From assembly GCF_900129615.1 (NCBI RefSeq), contig NZ_FQWI01000004.1, positions 186,001-250,000 of the forward strand: 64,000 bases of DNA, read 5' to 3'. The first letter of the stretch is position 1. Each line of letters begins with the position of its first letter. Positions 45,899-56,857 of this stretch are shown here, in pieces. The notes below the pieces were generated by a model. The model did not search any database, was not told the origin of the DNA, and saw only the letters and a list, made by a program, of their open reading frames with translations. The stretch is from Pectobacterium carotovorum (GTDB taxonomy: Bacteria > Pseudomonadota > Gammaproteobacteria > Enterobacterales > Enterobacteriaceae). Both the position numbers and the translations under genes were made by a program.

Positions 45899-47785
45899 TT
45901 ACATCACCAGACGGCGGATGTCAGACAACGTGTTGTTAATGATGGTAATGAAGCGAGCACCATCAGCACCGTCAATGACCCGGTGGTCGAAGGACAGAGA
46001 CATCGGCATCATCAGACGCGGAGTGAACTCTTTACCATTCCAGACCGGTTCCATCGCGGACTTAGACACACCAAGAATAGCGACTTCCGGCGCGTTGACG
46101 ATCGGCGCAAAGTGCGTAGTCCCGATGCCGCCCAGGCTGGAGATAGTGAAGCATCCGCCCTGCATTTCGCCAGCGGTCAGCTTACCGTCACGGGCTTTCT
46201 TGGAGATCGCCATCAGTTCGCGAGACAGCTCAGTGATGCTCTTCTTGTTCACGTCTTTGAACACTGGAACCACCAGACCATTCGGGGTATCAACCGCTAC
46301 ACCGATGTTGATGTATTTCTTCAGCGTCAGACGTTGAGCGTCTTCAGACAGTGAACTGTTGAAGCGTGGCATCTGCTCAAGGGCAGCGGCAACGGCTTTC
46401 ATGATGAAGACAACTGGGGTGAATTTCACATCCAGTCTGCGCTTCTCAGCTTCGGCATTCTGCTGTTTACGGAACGCTTCCAGATCGGTGATATCCGTTT
46501 TATCAAAGTGCGTAACGTGCGGGATCACCACCCAGTTACGGCTCAGGTTGGCACCAGAGATTTTCTGGATACGGCCCAATTCCACTTCTTCAACTTCACC
46601 AAACTTGCTGAAATCGACTTTCGGCCACGGCAGCAGCCCCGGCAGAGAACCACCGGTAGCAGCGGCAGGCGCAGACTCAGCGCGTTTCACGGCATCTTTC
46701 ACGTAAGCCTGAACGTCTTCGCGCAGGATACGGCCTTTACGACCAGAACCCTTCACTTTCGCCAGATTCACGCCGAATTCACGTGCCAGACGACGGATAA
46801 CCGGCGTTGCGTGAACGTAAGCATCGTTCTCAGCGAAGTCGCTCTTGCCTTCAGCTTTCGCTGCCGGTGCAGCAGCAGGTTTTGCCGCTGGAGCCGGTGC
46901 AGCCGCCGCTTCTTGCTTGGCAGCCGGAGCCGCCGCAGGTGCAGCGCCTTCCACTTCGAAGACCATGATCAGTGAACCGGTTTTCACTTTGTCGCCGGTG
47001 CTGATTTTGATTTCTTTAACCGTACCCGCGAATGGCGCAGGGACTTCCATTGAAGCCTTGTCGCCTTCAACGGTGATCAGTGATTGCTCAGCCGCGATTT
47101 TATCGCCAACTTTAACCATCACTTCAGTCACTTCGACTTCGTCACCGCCGATATCCGGTACGTTAACTTCTTTAGCGGCAGAGGCCGCTGGCGCAGCTGC
47201 TGCTGGAGCAGCGGCTTGTGCCGGAGCGGCAGCAGGTGCAGCACCCGCCACTTCGAATACCATGATCAGAGAACCGGTAGAGACTTTATCGCCGGTGCTG
47301 ATTTTGATCTCTTTAACCGTACCTGCGAAAGGTGCCGGGACTTCCATAGACGCTTTGTCGCCTTCTACGGTGATCAGAGACTGTTCAGCAGCAACGGTGT
47401 CGCCCACTTTAACCAGCACTTCGGTCACTTCAACTTCGTCACCGCCGATATCCGGTACGTTGACTTCTTTCGCTGCCGATGCCGCTGGGGCAGCAGCCTG
47501 AGCCGCTTCTTTCTTCTCTTCTGCCTTGGCAGGTGCAGCGTCAGCTGCACCGTCGGCGGAATCGAAAATCATGATCAGTTTGCCAGTTTCAACTTTGTCA
47601 CCGACAGAGACTTTAATCTCTTTCACGACACCAGCCTGCGGAGAAGGGACTTCCATAGAAGCCTTATCACCTTCAACCGTGATCAACGACTGTTCAGCTT
47701 CAACTTTGTCGCCAACCTTCACCAGCACTTCGGTGACTTCAACTTCATCTGCACCGATGTCCGGTACGTTGATTTCGATAGCCAT
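45899..47785 (-). CDS. aceF: Dihydrolipoamide acetyltransferase (E2 of pyruvate dehydrogenase)
   Basis: A 628-residue E2 subunit with three tandem lipoyl domains (starting near residues 1, 106 and 208), each with the lipoylated lysine in [10 protein letters not shown]. These are joined by Ala/Pro-rich linkers to a peripheral-subunit-binding domain ([20 protein letters not shown]) and a C-terminal acetyltransferase domain ending with the active-site [12 protein letters not shown]. Three lipoyl domains match E. coli. Fourteen bases separate it from aceE. Confidence 0.97.
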   Translation of the reverse strand: MAIEINVPDIGADEVEVTEVLVKVGDKVEAEQSLITVEGDKASMEVPSPQAGVVKEIKVSVGDKVETGKLIMIFDSADGAADAAPAKAEEKKEAAQAAAPAASAAKEVNVPDIGGDEVEVTEVLVKVGDTVAAEQSLITVEGDKASMEVPAPFAGTVKEIKISTGDKVSTGSLIMVFEVAGAAPAAAPAQAAAPAAAAPAASAAKEVNVPDIGGDEVEVTEVMVKVGDKIAAEQSLITVEGDKASMEVPAPFAGTVKEIKISTGDKVKTGSLIMVFEVEGAAPAAAPAAKQEAAAAPAPAAKPAAAPAAKAEGKSDFAENDAYVHATPVIRRLAREFGVNLAKVKGSGRKGRILREDVQAYVKDAVKRAESAPAAATGGSLPGLLPWPKVDFSKFGEVEEVELGRIQKISGANLSRNWVVIPHVTHFDKTDITDLEAFRKQQNAEAEKRRLDVKFTPVVFIMKAVAAALEQMPRFNSSLSEDAQRLTLKKYINIGVAVDTPNGLVVPVFKDVNKKSITELSRELMAISKKARDGKLTAGEMQGGCFTISSLGGIGTTHFAPIVNAPEVAILGVSKSAMEPVWNGKEFTPRLMMPMSLSFDHRVIDGADGARFITIINNTLSDIRRLVM

Positions 47786-47799
47786 GTAATCTTTACCTC

Positions 47800-50463
47800 T
47801 TATGCCAGACGCGGGTTAACTTTATCTGCATCGATGTTGAATTTAGTGATGGCATCTGCAACCACTTTCTTATCGATTTCACCGCGTTTAGCCAGTTCAC
47901 CCAGAGCCGCAACCACGACGTAAGACGCATCCACTTCGAAGTGGTGACGCAGGTTCTCACGGCTGTCAGAACGACCGAAACCGTCAGTACCCAGTACGCG
48001 ATAATCGCTAGCCGGGACGAAGCTACGGATTTGCTCAGCAAACAGCTTCATGTAGTCAGTAGATGCAACCGCTGGCGCATCGCTCAGAACCTGAGCTACG
48101 TAAGGTACGCGTGGCGTTTCGGTCGGATGCAGCATGTTCCAACGCTCACAATCCTGGCCTTCGCGTGCCAGTTCAGTGAAGGAGGTTACGCTGAATACGT
48201 CAGAACCGATGCCGTAGTCTGTCGCCAGAATCTGAGCCGCTTCACGTACGTGACGCAGGATAGAACCTGAACCCAGCAGTTGCACTTTACCTTTGCTACC
48301 TTCAACCGTTTCCAGCTTGTAGATACCCTTACGGATACCTTCTTCCGCACCCTGCGGCATTGCAGGCATGTGGTAGTTTTCGTTCAGCGTGGTGATGTAG
48401 TAGTAAATGTTTTCCTGCGCTTCGCCGTACATGCGGTGCAGACCGTCATGCATGATGACAGCAACTTCGTAGGCAAATGCCGGATCGTAGGAAATACAGT
48501 TCGGGATAGTCAGAGACTGAATGTGGCTGTGACCATCTTCGTGCTGCAGACCTTCGCCGTTCAGCGTCGTACGACCTGAAGTACCACCGATCAGGAAGCC
48601 ACGCGCCTGTTGGTCACCCGCTGCCCAGCACAGGTCGCCGATACGTTGGAAACCGAACATGGAGTAGTAGATGTAGAACGGGATCATCGGCAGGTTGTTG
48701 GTGCTGTAAGACGTTGCCGCCGCCAGCCAGGAAGAACCTGCGCCCAGCTCGTTGATACCTTCCTGCAGAATCTGACCTTTCTGGTCTTCTTTGTAGTAAG
48801 CAACCTGCTCACGGTCCTGCGGAGTGTACTGCTGGCCTTTCGGGCTATAGATACCGATCTGGCGGAACAGGCCTTCCATACCGAAGGTGCGCGCTTCGTC
48901 AGCGATGATCGGAACCAGACGATCTTTGATAGATTGGTTCTTCAGCATCACGTTCAGGGCACGTACAAACGCGATAGTGGTAGAGATTTCTTTGTTCTGC
49001 TCTTCCAGCAGAGTGCTGAAATCTTCCAGCGTTGGCAGTTCCAGTTTTTCGCTGAAGTTAGGCTGACGAGACGGCAGATAGCCACCCAGTGCCTGACGAC
49101 GCTCGTGCAGGTATTTGTACTCTTCAGACTCTTTATCGAAAGTGATGTACGGCAGTTTTTCGATATCAGCATCAGACACAGGCACGTTGAAGCGGTCGCG
49201 GAAGTAACGCACGCCATCCATGTTAACTTTCTTAACCTGGTGAGCGATGTTCTTACCTTCAGCCGCGTCGCCCATACCATAACCTTTAATGGTATGTGCC
49301 AGAATAACGGTTGGTTTGCCTTTGGTGTCCTGCGCTTTTTTCAGTGCAGCGTAGACTTTCTTCGGATCATGACCACCACGGTTCAGTGACCAAATTTGAT
49401 CGTCAGTCCAGTCTTTAACCAGTTCTGCCGTCTCCGGGTATTTACCGAAGAAGTGCTCACGCACATAGGCACCGTTTTTGGATTTGAAGGTCTGGTAGTC
49501 ACCGTCGACGGTTTCTTCCATCAGTTGGATCAGTTTACCGCTGGTGTCTTTACGCAGCAGTTCGTCCCAACGGTCGCCCCACATGACTTTGATCACATCC
49601 CAGCCAGCGCCGCTGAAGATACCTTCCAGCTCGTTGATAATCTTGCCGTTACCTGTAACCGGACCATCCAGACGTTGCAGGTTACAGTTGATGACGAATA
49701 CCAGGTTGTCCAGTTTTTCACGGGTCGCGATAGTGATCGCACCTTTGGATTCTGGTTCGTCCATTTCACCGTCGCCCAGGAAGGCATAAACGGTTTGTTT
49801 AGAGGTATCTTTCAGACCACGGTTTTCCAGATACTTCAGGAATTTAGCCTGGTAGATAGCACCGATCGGGCCCAGACCCATAGAGACGGTCGGGAACTGC
49901 CAGAAGTCCGGCATCAGTTTAGGGTGCGGATAAGAAGACAGACCGTTACCGTGAACTTCCTGACGGAAGTTGTTCATCTGATCTTCAGTCAGGCGGCCTT
50001 CAAGGAAGGCACGAGCGTAAACGCCCGGAGAGATGTGACCCTGGAAGTAGACCAGGTCGCCGCCGTCCTGCGCAGTGCGAGCACGGAAGAAGTGGTTAAA
50101 GCACACTTCATAGAAAGTGGCGGAAGACTGGAAAGAAGCCATGTGGCCGCCCAGATCCAGATCTTTTTTAGAAGCACGCAGCACTGTCATGATCGCGTTC
50201 CAGCGGATTGCTGAGCGAATACGACGTTCCAGATCCAGATTACCAGGGTATTCCGGCTCGTCTTCCACTGCGATGGTGTTGATGTATTGACGTGCAGCTG
50301 TACCAGCAGCAACGCTGACACCGCCTTTACGTGCTTCACTCAGAACCTGATCAATCAGGAACTGGGCGCGTTCAACACCCTCTTCACGGATGACCGATTC
50401 GATCGCCTGCAGCCAGTCGCGGGTTTCGATCGGATCCACGTCATTATTTAAACGATCTGACAT
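47800..50463 (-). CDS. aceE: Pyruvate dehydrogenase E1 component
   Basis: An 887-residue homodimeric E1 that decarboxylates pyruvate with thiamine diphosphate and acetylates E2 lipoyl groups. The ThDP motif [12 protein letters not shown]...[11 protein letters not shown] is present (around residues 228-262). Length equals E. coli AceE. AAGGAA precedes the start. The 141-bp spacer from pdhR contains a long hairpin. Confidence 0.98.
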   Translation of the reverse strand: MSDRLNNDVDPIETRDWLQAIESVIREEGVERAQFLIDQVLSEARKGGVSVAAGTAARQYINTIAVEDEPEYPGNLDLERRIRSAIRWNAIMTVLRASKKDLDLGGHMASFQSSATFYEVCFNHFFRARTAQDGGDLVYFQGHISPGVYARAFLEGRLTEDQMNNFRQEVHGNGLSSYPHPKLMPDFWQFPTVSMGLGPIGAIYQAKFLKYLENRGLKDTSKQTVYAFLGDGEMDEPESKGAITIATREKLDNLVFVINCNLQRLDGPVTGNGKIINELEGIFSGAGWDVIKVMWGDRWDELLRKDTSGKLIQLMEETVDGDYQTFKSKNGAYVREHFFGKYPETAELVKDWTDDQIWSLNRGGHDPKKVYAALKKAQDTKGKPTVILAHTIKGYGMGDAAEGKNIAHQVKKVNMDGVRYFRDRFNVPVSDADIEKLPYITFDKESEEYKYLHERRQALGGYLPSRQPNFSEKLELPTLEDFSTLLEEQNKEISTTIAFVRALNVMLKNQSIKDRLVPIIADEARTFGMEGLFRQIGIYSPKGQQYTPQDREQVAYYKEDQKGQILQEGINELGAGSSWLAAATSYSTNNLPMIPFYIYYSMFGFQRIGDLCWAAGDQQARGFLIGGTSGRTTLNGEGLQHEDGHSHIQSLTIPNCISYDPAFAYEVAVIMHDGLHRMYGEAQENIYYYITTLNENYHMPAMPQGAEEGIRKGIYKLETVEGSKGKVQLLGSGSILRHVREAAQILATDYGIGSDVFSVTSFTELAREGQDCERWNMLHPTETPRVPYVAQVLSDAPAVASTDYMKLFAEQIRSFVPASDYRVLGTDGFGRSDSRENLRHHFEVDASYVVVAALGELAKRGEIDKKVVADAITKFNIDADKVNPRLA

Positions 50464-50499
50464 GGTTATTCCTTATCTTCTCTAATCAGTTAGTTTATG

Positions 50500-50562
50500 G
50501 AGCCTGTCTTCCTGCATTCTGACTTAGGTTTCGTCCTAAGCAAAACGCATGAAGACAGGCTC
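50500..50562 (-). repeat. Long hairpin between pdhR and aceE
   Basis: A perfect 12-bp outer stem (GAGCCTGTCTTC 50500-50511 / GAAGACAGGCTC 50551-50562) encloses an inner 6-bp stem CTTAGG / CCTAAG. It would fold in the pdhR-aceE transcript and may influence processing or the pdhR:aceE ratio. Confidence 0.75.
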
Positions 50563-50604
50563 ATCGTCGTCATTACCGCATTCAGAGCCCCAAAGTACGG
50601 ATGC

Positions 50605-51369
50605 TCAATCCCTGCGTTGCTGGAGCCGACGCAGCGATCTCTCGCGCCGACTATGTTCCCGGTTAAGATCCAGCAATACTTCCTCAATAAACGCCAGATG
50701 ACGGTGTGATGCTTCGCGCGCCTTTTCCGGCTCACGGGCAACAATCGCCTCAAAAATGCTGGCGCGATGAATGCTAACCTGAGCCAACACTTCACGGCTC
50801 AAATAAAGCAATTCAAAATTCTGCCTCACGTTCTGTTCGAGCATCGGCCCCATACAGCGCACCAAATGCAGCAACACCACATTATGCGTGGCTTCTGTTA
50901 CAGCAACCTGATACTGCATAACGGCTTCTGACTCGGCGTCCAGATCGCCCGCTTCCCTCGCCTTCTCAATCACGGCATGACAATCCCGGATACGTTGCAG
51001 ATCCGACTCGGTGCCACGCAACGCAGCATAGTAGGCAGCAATGCCTTCCAGCGCATGACGCGTTTCCAGAAGATCGAACTGTGATTCGGGATGTGTGCTA
51101 AGTAATTCTGCCAGCGGATCGCTGACGCTTTGCCATAGATTGGCTTGAACGAAGGTACCACCACCCTGACGGCGCAAAAGGAGACCTTTGGCTTCCAGGC
51201 GTTGAATGGCTTCTCTCAGAGAAGGGCGGGAAACATCGAACTGTTTTGCTAGTTCGCGCTCCGGTGGGAGCTTCTCGCCGGGGCGCAAGGTTCCCTCAAG
51301 AATCAGAAACTCCAGCTGCTGTTCAATCACATCTGACAGTTTGGGCTGACGGATCTTGCTGTATGCCAT
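50605..51369 (-). CDS. pdhR: Pyruvate dehydrogenase complex repressor
   Basis: A 254-residue GntR/FadR-family repressor: winged [44 protein letters not shown] (residues ~35-75) and an all-helical C-terminal ligand domain. Pyruvate releases it from DNA. It is the first gene of pdhR-aceE-aceF-lpd and should repress its own operon through the palindromes upstream. Confidence 0.97.
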   Translation of the reverse strand: MAYSKIRQPKLSDVIEQQLEFLILEGTLRPGEKLPPERELAKQFDVSRPSLREAIQRLEAKGLLLRRQGGGTFVQANLWQSVSDPLAELLSTHPESQFDLLETRHALEGIAAYYAALRGTESDLQRIRDCHAVIEKAREAGDLDAESEAVMQYQVAVTEATHNVVLLHLVRCMGPMLEQNVRQNFELLYLSREVLAQVSIHRASIFEAIVAREPEKAREASHRHLAFIEEVLLDLNREHSRRERSLRRLQQRRD

Positions 51370-51401
51370 AGTGAATTCTTCTCTGCGAATGGCGCGGAGT
51401 C

Positions 51402-51418
51402 AATTGGTAATACCAATT
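51402..51418. promoter_or_regulatory. PdhR box
   Basis: AATTGGTAATACCAATT is palindromic about one central base and matches ATTGGTNNNACCAAT exactly. It lies 33 bp upstream of the pdhR start, the autoregulatory position. Confidence 0.88.
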
Positions 51419-51543
51419 TCAAAAACGTGACGCTAAAGTAACAAAGTATTCACCTTCTGTCCATAAGGACCTTGAGCTAAATCACCAATCCCACCAGATT
51501 TTAACAAATGCACGAGAAACATGCGGCAAAGTGATAGCCCGCC

Positions 51544-51558
51544 TGTGGTATTACCATT
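51544..51558. promoter_or_regulatory. Second PdhR-like site
   Basis: TGTGGTATTACCATT keeps the GGTNNNACC core and four or more flanking matches. It is 142 bp upstream of the first box and could be an auxiliary site. Confidence 0.5.
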
Positions 51559-51705
51559 AATCCCCTCTGTCTATATTTTAACTTTTTTGAAACGTAAAAC
51601 AGGCGTTGCTGAACCGTTTAAATACGAAAATAGTGAATTTAAATGCAAAAAATAAGGTTTTTTATTCTCATAAGGAAAGTGTAATTACCCGCAGATCCCT
51701 ATCGG

Positions 51706-51723
51706 GGTAAACACCATTTTACA
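51706..51723. promoter_or_regulatory. TyrR box upstream of aroP
   Basis: GGTAAACACCATTTTACA matches TGTAAA-N6-TTTACA at 11 of 12 bases, including the invariant G and C. aroP is TyrR-controlled in E. coli, so this is the expected operator, although it is ~330 bp from the start codon. Confidence 0.65.
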
Positions 51724-52051
51724 GCAGGGATAAAGAGATAATAAAAGGGAGTAAACCCAAAGGGGTAGAAAGCCCCTTCTACCCTAAAAAATCATCTCTC
51801 GATTTTCTCGTCATCAGGTTCTTAATCAGGGAGAGGTAAAATTTTTGATGTGGCGATAGTTTTTAATTATCAGACTATAAGAAATCAGTGCAATCTTGCG
51901 TACTTACCACTATTCTCTGCCAAACGGTAGCGGTTTTCTTATTTTAAGAAACATCACCCCGTAAAAATAAAATTACACAAACGTATAGTCACTAATACGC
52001 GTGTTCGTTCACACCGTGTTTTTTACTTGCACTGGCAGAGGGTTAAATTTG

Positions 52052-53410
52052 ATGGATAATCAACAAACGGACGGCACGCTAAAGCGTGGTCTGAAAAACC
52101 GTCATATTCAGTTGATTGCCTTGGGTGGCGCGGTAGGTACTGGCCTCTTTCTTGGTATTGCGCAGACAATCAAAATGGCCGGACCATCGGTCCTGTTAGG
52201 CTATGCGATTGGCGGGCTGATCGCGTTTCTCATTATGCGCCAACTGGGCGAGATGGTGGTTGAAGAGCCGGTAGCCGGATCGTTCAGCCACTTTGCTTAT
52301 AAATATTGGGGCGATTTCGCGGGCTTTGCATCAGGATGGAACTACTGGGTGCTGTATGTTCTGGTCGCCATGGCCGAGCTCAGCGCCGTGGGGATTTACG
52401 TCCAGTACTGGTGGCCAGACATTCCGACCTGGGTATCCGCCGCCGTCTTCTTCCTGCTGATTAACGCCATCAATCTGGCGAACGTCAAAGTCTACGGTGA
52501 GATGGAATTCTGGTTTGCCATCATCAAAGTCGTCGCGATTATTGGCATGATCGTCTTCGGTGGCTGGCTGCTACTCAGCGGTACGGGCGGGCCGGAAGCA
52601 ACCGTAACCAACCTGTGGGCGCAGGGCGGGTTCTTCCCGAATGGCGTGCTCGGTCTGGTGATGGCGATGGCCGTTATCATGTTCTCATTTGGCGGGCTGG
52701 AACTGGTGGGGATTACCGCAGCAGAAGCGGATGACCCAGAGAAAAGCATTCCACGCGCGACCAATCAGGTTATCTACCGCATCCTGATTTTCTACATCGG
52801 TTCACTCGCTATCCTGCTGTCACTGTACCCGTGGGGCAAGGTTGTGGAAGGCGGTAGCCCGTTCGTCATGATCTTCCATGAACTGAACAGCAACGTCGTA
52901 GCAACGGTGCTGAACATCGTGGTATTGACCGCTGCGCTGTCCGTTTATAACAGCTGCGTGTATTGCAACAGCCGCATGCTGTTCGGTCTGGCGAAACAGG
53001 GTAACGGGCCGAAAGTACTGAAAACCGTTGATGGCCGTGGCGTTCCCGTTGTTGCTATCGGCATCTCCGCGCTGGCAACGGCGCTGTGCGTGCTGATCAA
53101 CTACCTTATCCCCGGCAAAGCGTTCGAACTATTGATGGCGCTGGTCGTGTCTGCTCTTGTGATTAACTGGGCGATGATCAGTCTGGCGCACCTGAAGTTC
53201 CGTGCGCAAAAGGACAAAGAAGGTACGGTGACCAAGTTTAAAGCGCTGCTTTATCCGCTGGGTAACTACCTCTGTCTGCTGTTCCTGGCCGGTATACTGG
53301 TCATCATGTTCCTGACGCCGGGCATTCAGATTTCCGTCATGCTGATTCCGGTCTGGCTGGTTATTCTGGGCGTGGGCTACTTTATCAAAAAGAAAAATCA
53401 GGCGAACTAA
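52052..53410 (+). CDS. aroP: Aromatic amino acid permease
   Basis: A 452-residue amino acid-polyamine-organocation transporter nearly identical in key stretches to E. coli AroP: LKRGLKNRHIQLIALGGA, IMRQLGEMVVEEPVAGSF, FGGLELVGITAAEA and NSCVYCNSRMLFGLA. It imports Phe, Tyr and Trp. ATG 52052 matches the family N-terminus; the ORF is open further upstream, without family similarity. It is divergent from pdhR as in E. coli. Confidence 0.95.
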   Translation: MDNQQTDGTLKRGLKNRHIQLIALGGAVGTGLFLGIAQTIKMAGPSVLLGYAIGGLIAFLIMRQLGEMVVEEPVAGSFSHFAYKYWGDFAGFASGWNYWVLYVLVAMAELSAVGIYVQYWWPDIPTWVSAAVFFLLINAINLANVKVYGEMEFWFAIIKVVAIIGMIVFGGWLLLSGTGGPEATVTNLWAQGGFFPNGVLGLVMAMAVIMFSFGGLELVGITAAEADDPEKSIPRATNQVIYRILIFYIGSLAILLSLYPWGKVVEGGSPFVMIFHELNSNVVATVLNIVVLTAALSVYNSCVYCNSRMLFGLAKQGNGPKVLKTVDGRGVPVVAIGISALATALCVLINYLIPGKAFELLMALVVSALVINWAMISLAHLKFRAQKDKEGTVTKFKALLYPLGNYLCLLFLAGILVIMFLTPGIQISVMLIPVWLVILGVGYFIKKKNQAN

Positions 53411-53442
53411 ACAGCTCCAGCGTTCACCGATCCTCCTTTTCC

Positions 53443-53466
53443 ATGGCCGACTCTGTCGGCCATTTT
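53443..53466 (+). terminator. Terminator of aroP
   Basis: A perfect 9-bp stem ATGGCCGAC / GTCGGCCAT with a 3-base loop and TTT tail, 33 bases after the aroP stop. Confidence 0.8.
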
Positions 53467-53598
53467 CATATTTGCAATCTCTATCACACTTTGCCCCACC
53501 CGACCCGTTTGTCCATTTTTGCAACCGATTTCATACGCTCTTTTATCCCTATCGAGGGGAATAATCGTGTTTACACGTTAAGCACAGGAGTCGTATTC

Positions 53599-55032
53599 AT
53601 GAAGAACAACGCACTGTCCGTTAAAGAAAAAATCGGCTACGGAATGGGTGACGCAGGATGCAACATGATTGGCGGAGCCATCATGCTATTTCTGAGCTAT
53701 TTCTACACGGATATCTATGGGCTCTCGCCTGCCTTGGTCGGTACCCTGCTACTCTCCATTCGTGTCATCGATGCCGTCACGGACCCGATTATGGGCGCTA
53801 TCGCCGATCGCACCCAAAGCCGCTGGGGTCGCTTTCGGCCTTATCTGCTTTGGGTCTGCGTGCCCTACGTTCTGTTCAGCGTACTCATGTTTACCACACC
53901 GGATTGGAGCTACAACGGCAAAGTCATCTACGCCTTCGTTACCTATTTTCTGATGTCGCTGACGTATACCGCTATCAACATCCCCTACTGCTCGCTGGGC
54001 GGCGTGATCACCGCGGACCCGCATGAACGGGTGTCCTGTCAGTCATACCGCTTCATCATGGTCGGTATCGCCACGCTCATTCTCTCTTCGACGCTGCTGC
54101 CGATGGCCGAATGGTTCGGCGGTGAAGACAAAGCGCGCGGCTACCAAATGTCGATGGGCGTGATGGCGATCATTGCCCTCTTCATGTTTCTCTTTTGCTT
54201 TGCCACCGTTCAGGAGCGGATTAAGCCCGCCATCCCCACCAACGATGCACTGAAAGCAGATTTGCGAGACGTTTGGAAAAACGACCAATGGCCGCGCATT
54301 CTGCTGTTAACTCTGTGCAATGTCTGTCCTGGATTTATTCGCATGGCGGCTACGATGTATTACGTCACCTGGGTGATGGGAAAGTCCGCCCCATTCGCCA
54401 GCCTGTTTATCAGCCTCGGCGTGGTCGGCATGATGTTCGGCAGTGCATTGGCAAAACCCCTGACTGACCGTTTCTGCAAGCTGAAAGTGTTTTTCTGGGT
54501 CAACATCGCACTGGCGATCTTCTCCAGCGCCTTCTATTTTTTCAACCCTCACCTGACTAGCTTTATTCTGGTGATGTACTTCCTGCTGAATGTCCTGCAC
54601 CAGATCCCCTCCCCGCTCCACTGGTCGCTGATGGCCGATGTGGATGACTACGGCGAGTGGAAAACTGGCAAACGAATCACCGGGATCAGCTTCTCTGGCA
54701 ATCTGTTCTTCCTGAAAGTCGGGCTGGCGATTGCAGGGGCGATGGTCGGTTTCCTGCTGTCCTACTATGGTTATGATGCCAATGCCCCGCAGCAAAATGC
54801 AGAAGCCATGAACGGCATCATTATGTTGTTCACCCTTATTCCCGGCGTAGGTTATTTGATTACCGCAGGCGTGGTGCGTTTGCTGAAGGTCGATCGCGAG
54901 CTTATGCAGCAAATACAAATCGATCTGGAAAAACGCCGTAATAACTATCGGGAACTGAGCGAGAGCCGCGACAGTCAATCACTCAACGTCAAAAGAGGAG
55001 GAGAGAATGATGAACCCACATCAATGGCCTAA
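53599..55032 (+). CDS. Glycoside-pentoside-hexuronide (GPH) family sugar:cation symporter
   Basis: A 477-residue, 12-span transporter of the GPH family: EKIGYGMGDAGCNMIGG at the N-terminus, AIADRTQSRWGRFRPYLLW after helix 2-3 and a mid-protein MADVDDYGEWKTGKR. It imports oligosaccharides, here probably arabino-oligosaccharides for the GH43 enzyme. ATG 53599 with CAGGAG upstream is chosen; the longer frame would begin inside the aroP terminator. Its stop lies 26 bases inside the GH43 gene. Confidence 0.88.
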   Translation: MKNNALSVKEKIGYGMGDAGCNMIGGAIMLFLSYFYTDIYGLSPALVGTLLLSIRVIDAVTDPIMGAIADRTQSRWGRFRPYLLWVCVPYVLFSVLMFTTPDWSYNGKVIYAFVTYFLMSLTYTAINIPYCSLGGVITADPHERVSCQSYRFIMVGIATLILSSTLLPMAEWFGGEDKARGYQMSMGVMAIIALFMFLFCFATVQERIKPAIPTNDALKADLRDVWKNDQWPRILLLTLCNVCPGFIRMAATMYYVTWVMGKSAPFASLFISLGVVGMMFGSALAKPLTDRFCKLKVFFWVNIALAIFSSAFYFFNPHLTSFILVMYFLLNVLHQIPSPLHWSLMADVDDYGEWKTGKRITGISFSGNLFFLKVGLAIAGAMVGFLLSYYGYDANAPQQNAEAMNGIIMLFTLIPGVGYLITAGVVRLLKVDRELMQQIQIDLEKRRNNYRELSESRDSQSLNVKRGGENDEPTSMA

Positions 55033-55966
55033 CCCACTGATAGAACAGCGGGCAGACCCTTTCATTCTTCGTCACACGGATGGGCAGTACTATTTTGTTG
55101 CCTCCGTGCCTGAATACAGTCGACTCGAAATTCGCCGGGCCAGTTCGCTGGAGGCACTTGCCCACGCTACCCCGGTAACGATATGGCGCAAGCATGAACG
55201 TGGCCCTTTAAGCGCGCTGATTTGGGCACCGGAACTGCACGTGATTAATGGCAAATGGTATATCTATTTCGCCGCTGCACCGACGGAAGACATCAAAGAC
55301 GGCTTATTCCAGCACCGCATGTTTGCGCTGGAATGTGCAGACAGCGACCCGCTGAAAGGCAACTGGGTCGAAAGAGGCCGAATTTATACGCACTTCGATA
55401 CCTTCTCACTGGACGCCACCCACTTTGAACATCGGGGCAAGCGCTACTATCTGTGGGCGCAAAAAGATCCCACGATTGCAGGCAACTCGAATCTGTATCT
55501 GGCGGAAATGGAAAATCCGTGGACGCTGAAAGGCACGCCGGTCATGTTGAGCAAGCCGGAGTTGTCGTGGGAAACCATCGGTTTTAAAGTCAACGAAGGC
55601 CCCGCCGTCATTAAGCACGGCGAACGCATCTTTATCACCTATTCCGCCAGCGCCACCGATGAAAATTACTGTATCGGCCTACTGTGGGCGAATATGGACA
55701 GCGATCTGCTGAACCCGACAAGCTGGCATAAATCGCAGCAGCCGGTCTTTACCACCAGCCGAGAAAACCGACAGTTTGGGCCGGGCCATAATAGCTTCAC
55801 CCAAACAGAAACGGGCGAGGACATTCTCGTTTACCATGCCCGCAACTACACGGAGATCGAAGGCGATCCGCTGTATGACCCCAATCGTCACACGCGGATT
55901 AAAACGTTCACCTGGGATCGTGATGGTATGCCCGTATTCGGCGAACCGCCCGCAGACAGGCAATAA
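55007..55966 (+). CDS. GH43 glycosidase, alpha-L-arabinofuranosidase-like
   Basis: A 319-residue five-bladed propeller glycosidase without signal peptide. The GH43 catalytic set is visible: general base D in QRADPFILR (~residue 17), the pKa-tuning D in SLDATHF and the general acid E in VNEGPAVIK. It most resembles exo-arabinofuranosidases that trim arabinan oligosaccharides from pectin side chains. It overlaps the GPH transporter gene by 26 bases and has GGAGGAGAG before the start, so the two form a transport-and-degrade unit inserted between aroP and ampE. Confidence 0.88.
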   Translation: MMNPHQWPNPLIEQRADPFILRHTDGQYYFVASVPEYSRLEIRRASSLEALAHATPVTIWRKHERGPLSALIWAPELHVINGKWYIYFAAAPTEDIKDGLFQHRMFALECADSDPLKGNWVERGRIYTHFDTFSLDATHFEHRGKRYYLWAQKDPTIAGNSNLYLAEMENPWTLKGTPVMLSKPELSWETIGFKVNEGPAVIKHGERIFITYSASATDENYCIGLLWANMDSDLLNPTSWHKSQQPVFTTSRENRQFGPGHNSFTQTETGEDILVYHARNYTEIEGDPLYDPNRHTRIKTFTWDRDGMPVFGEPPADRQ

Positions 55967-56002
55967 GCGAGAAACGGGTGCGCTGGGACGTACGTTAGGA
56001 AA

Positions 56003-56857
56003 TCAAACCAGCGCACCGTATATCGTCAGGAGCGCGACCACCACCACCAAGACCAGCGTCACCTTTTTCGCCAGCGTCACAGCGGCTTTGGGCGTCTCTA
56101 CAGGCTCAACGTGGGACTCACGCGCGAGAGAAAATTGGGCCAACTGAGTTAACACCCAGTATTGAGAGCTTCGGGAATCCCCCAGCGAGGCGAACCAGGC
56201 TGGCAGCGCTTTTTCGCCGTGCCCCAGCAGTGCGTAAGCGGCACCGGCCAAGCGGGCAGGAATCCAGTCAAGCCAATGCAACAAACTATCGACGCCAGAC
56301 TGCGCGCGCTCCAGCGGGGTGTGGTGGCGGGCAAGCCAAGTCTGTCTGGCGCGTAAAAACGCATACCCCGTCAGCGCAATCGGCCCATATGGCCCGGCAG
56401 CGATAAACCAAAACAGCGGGGCTAAATAAAACCGGAAATTTATCCACAGCAGCGCGTTTTGCAGTTCTTTCAACTGCTCGCTTTCCCCCGTACCAACGGG
56501 CAGACCGTGAATCAGCGCCAGTTCTGCCGCCATTTCCCGGCTGGCATCGGCTTCGCCGCGCTGTGCCGCCTGCAAATAGCGCCGATAGTGCTGGCGGATT
56601 TCACCCGCACCAATGCACATCAGGCTGATGATAATCCACAGCAAAAGAGAAATCAGGCCGAACAGAATGCCGCTCGTGAGCCACAGCAGGCCCGCTACCA
56701 CGCCCATGCTGCACAGCGTCAGGAACAGCGTTTGCAACAAAGACGGAGACGGCACGTGCCGGAACACGACCTCAAGCCGATGATCGATCTGCCAGTGCTC
56801 GCCCTGTTTGAACAAGCGCTCCCATGCCAGCGTAAGCAACAGTGTAAACAGCGTCAT
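56003..56857 (-). CDS. ampE: AmpE, beta-lactamase regulator inner-membrane protein
   Basis: A 284-residue protein with about four membrane spans. The N-terminus [29 protein letters not shown] is the AmpE signature. It is linked to AmpD in peptidoglycan recycling and ampC induction, though its biochemical role is unclear. The ATG overlaps the ampD stop by one base (TAATG). Confidence 0.95.
   Translation of the reverse strand: MTLFTLLLTLAWERLFKQGEHWQIDHRLEVVFRHVPSPSLLQTLFLTLCSMGVVAGLLWLTSGILFGLISLLLWIIISLMCIGAGEIRQHYRRYLQAAQRGEADASREMAAELALIHGLPVGTGESEQLKELQNALLWINFRFYLAPLFWFIAAGPYGPIALTGYAFLRARQTWLARHHTPLERAQSGVDSLLHWLDWIPARLAGAAYALLGHGEKALPAWFASLGDSRSSQYWVLTQLAQFSLARESHVEPVETPKAAVTLAKKVTLVLVVVVALLTIYGALV

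Larger units (their letters stand above)
51370..52051. other. Divergent regulatory region of pdhR and aroP
   Basis: A 682-bp gap that holds two PdhR-like sites, one TyrR box and AT-rich promoter DNA. No further gene is convincing. Confidence 0.6.

Noticed and set aside
46845-47501. Ala/Ser-rich ORF opposite aceF and apparent DNA repeats there
   Set aside because: The repeats come from the tandem lipoyl domains of aceF, not from a mobile or CRISPR-like element.
49396-50214. 272-codon plus-strand ORF antisense to aceE
   Set aside because: Entirely inside aceE with an Arg/Val-rich product lacking domains; shadow ORF.
53443-53598. N-terminal extension of the GPH transporter
   Set aside because: It would start inside the aroP terminator hairpin; the ATG at 53599 has a ribosome-binding site and the family N-terminus.
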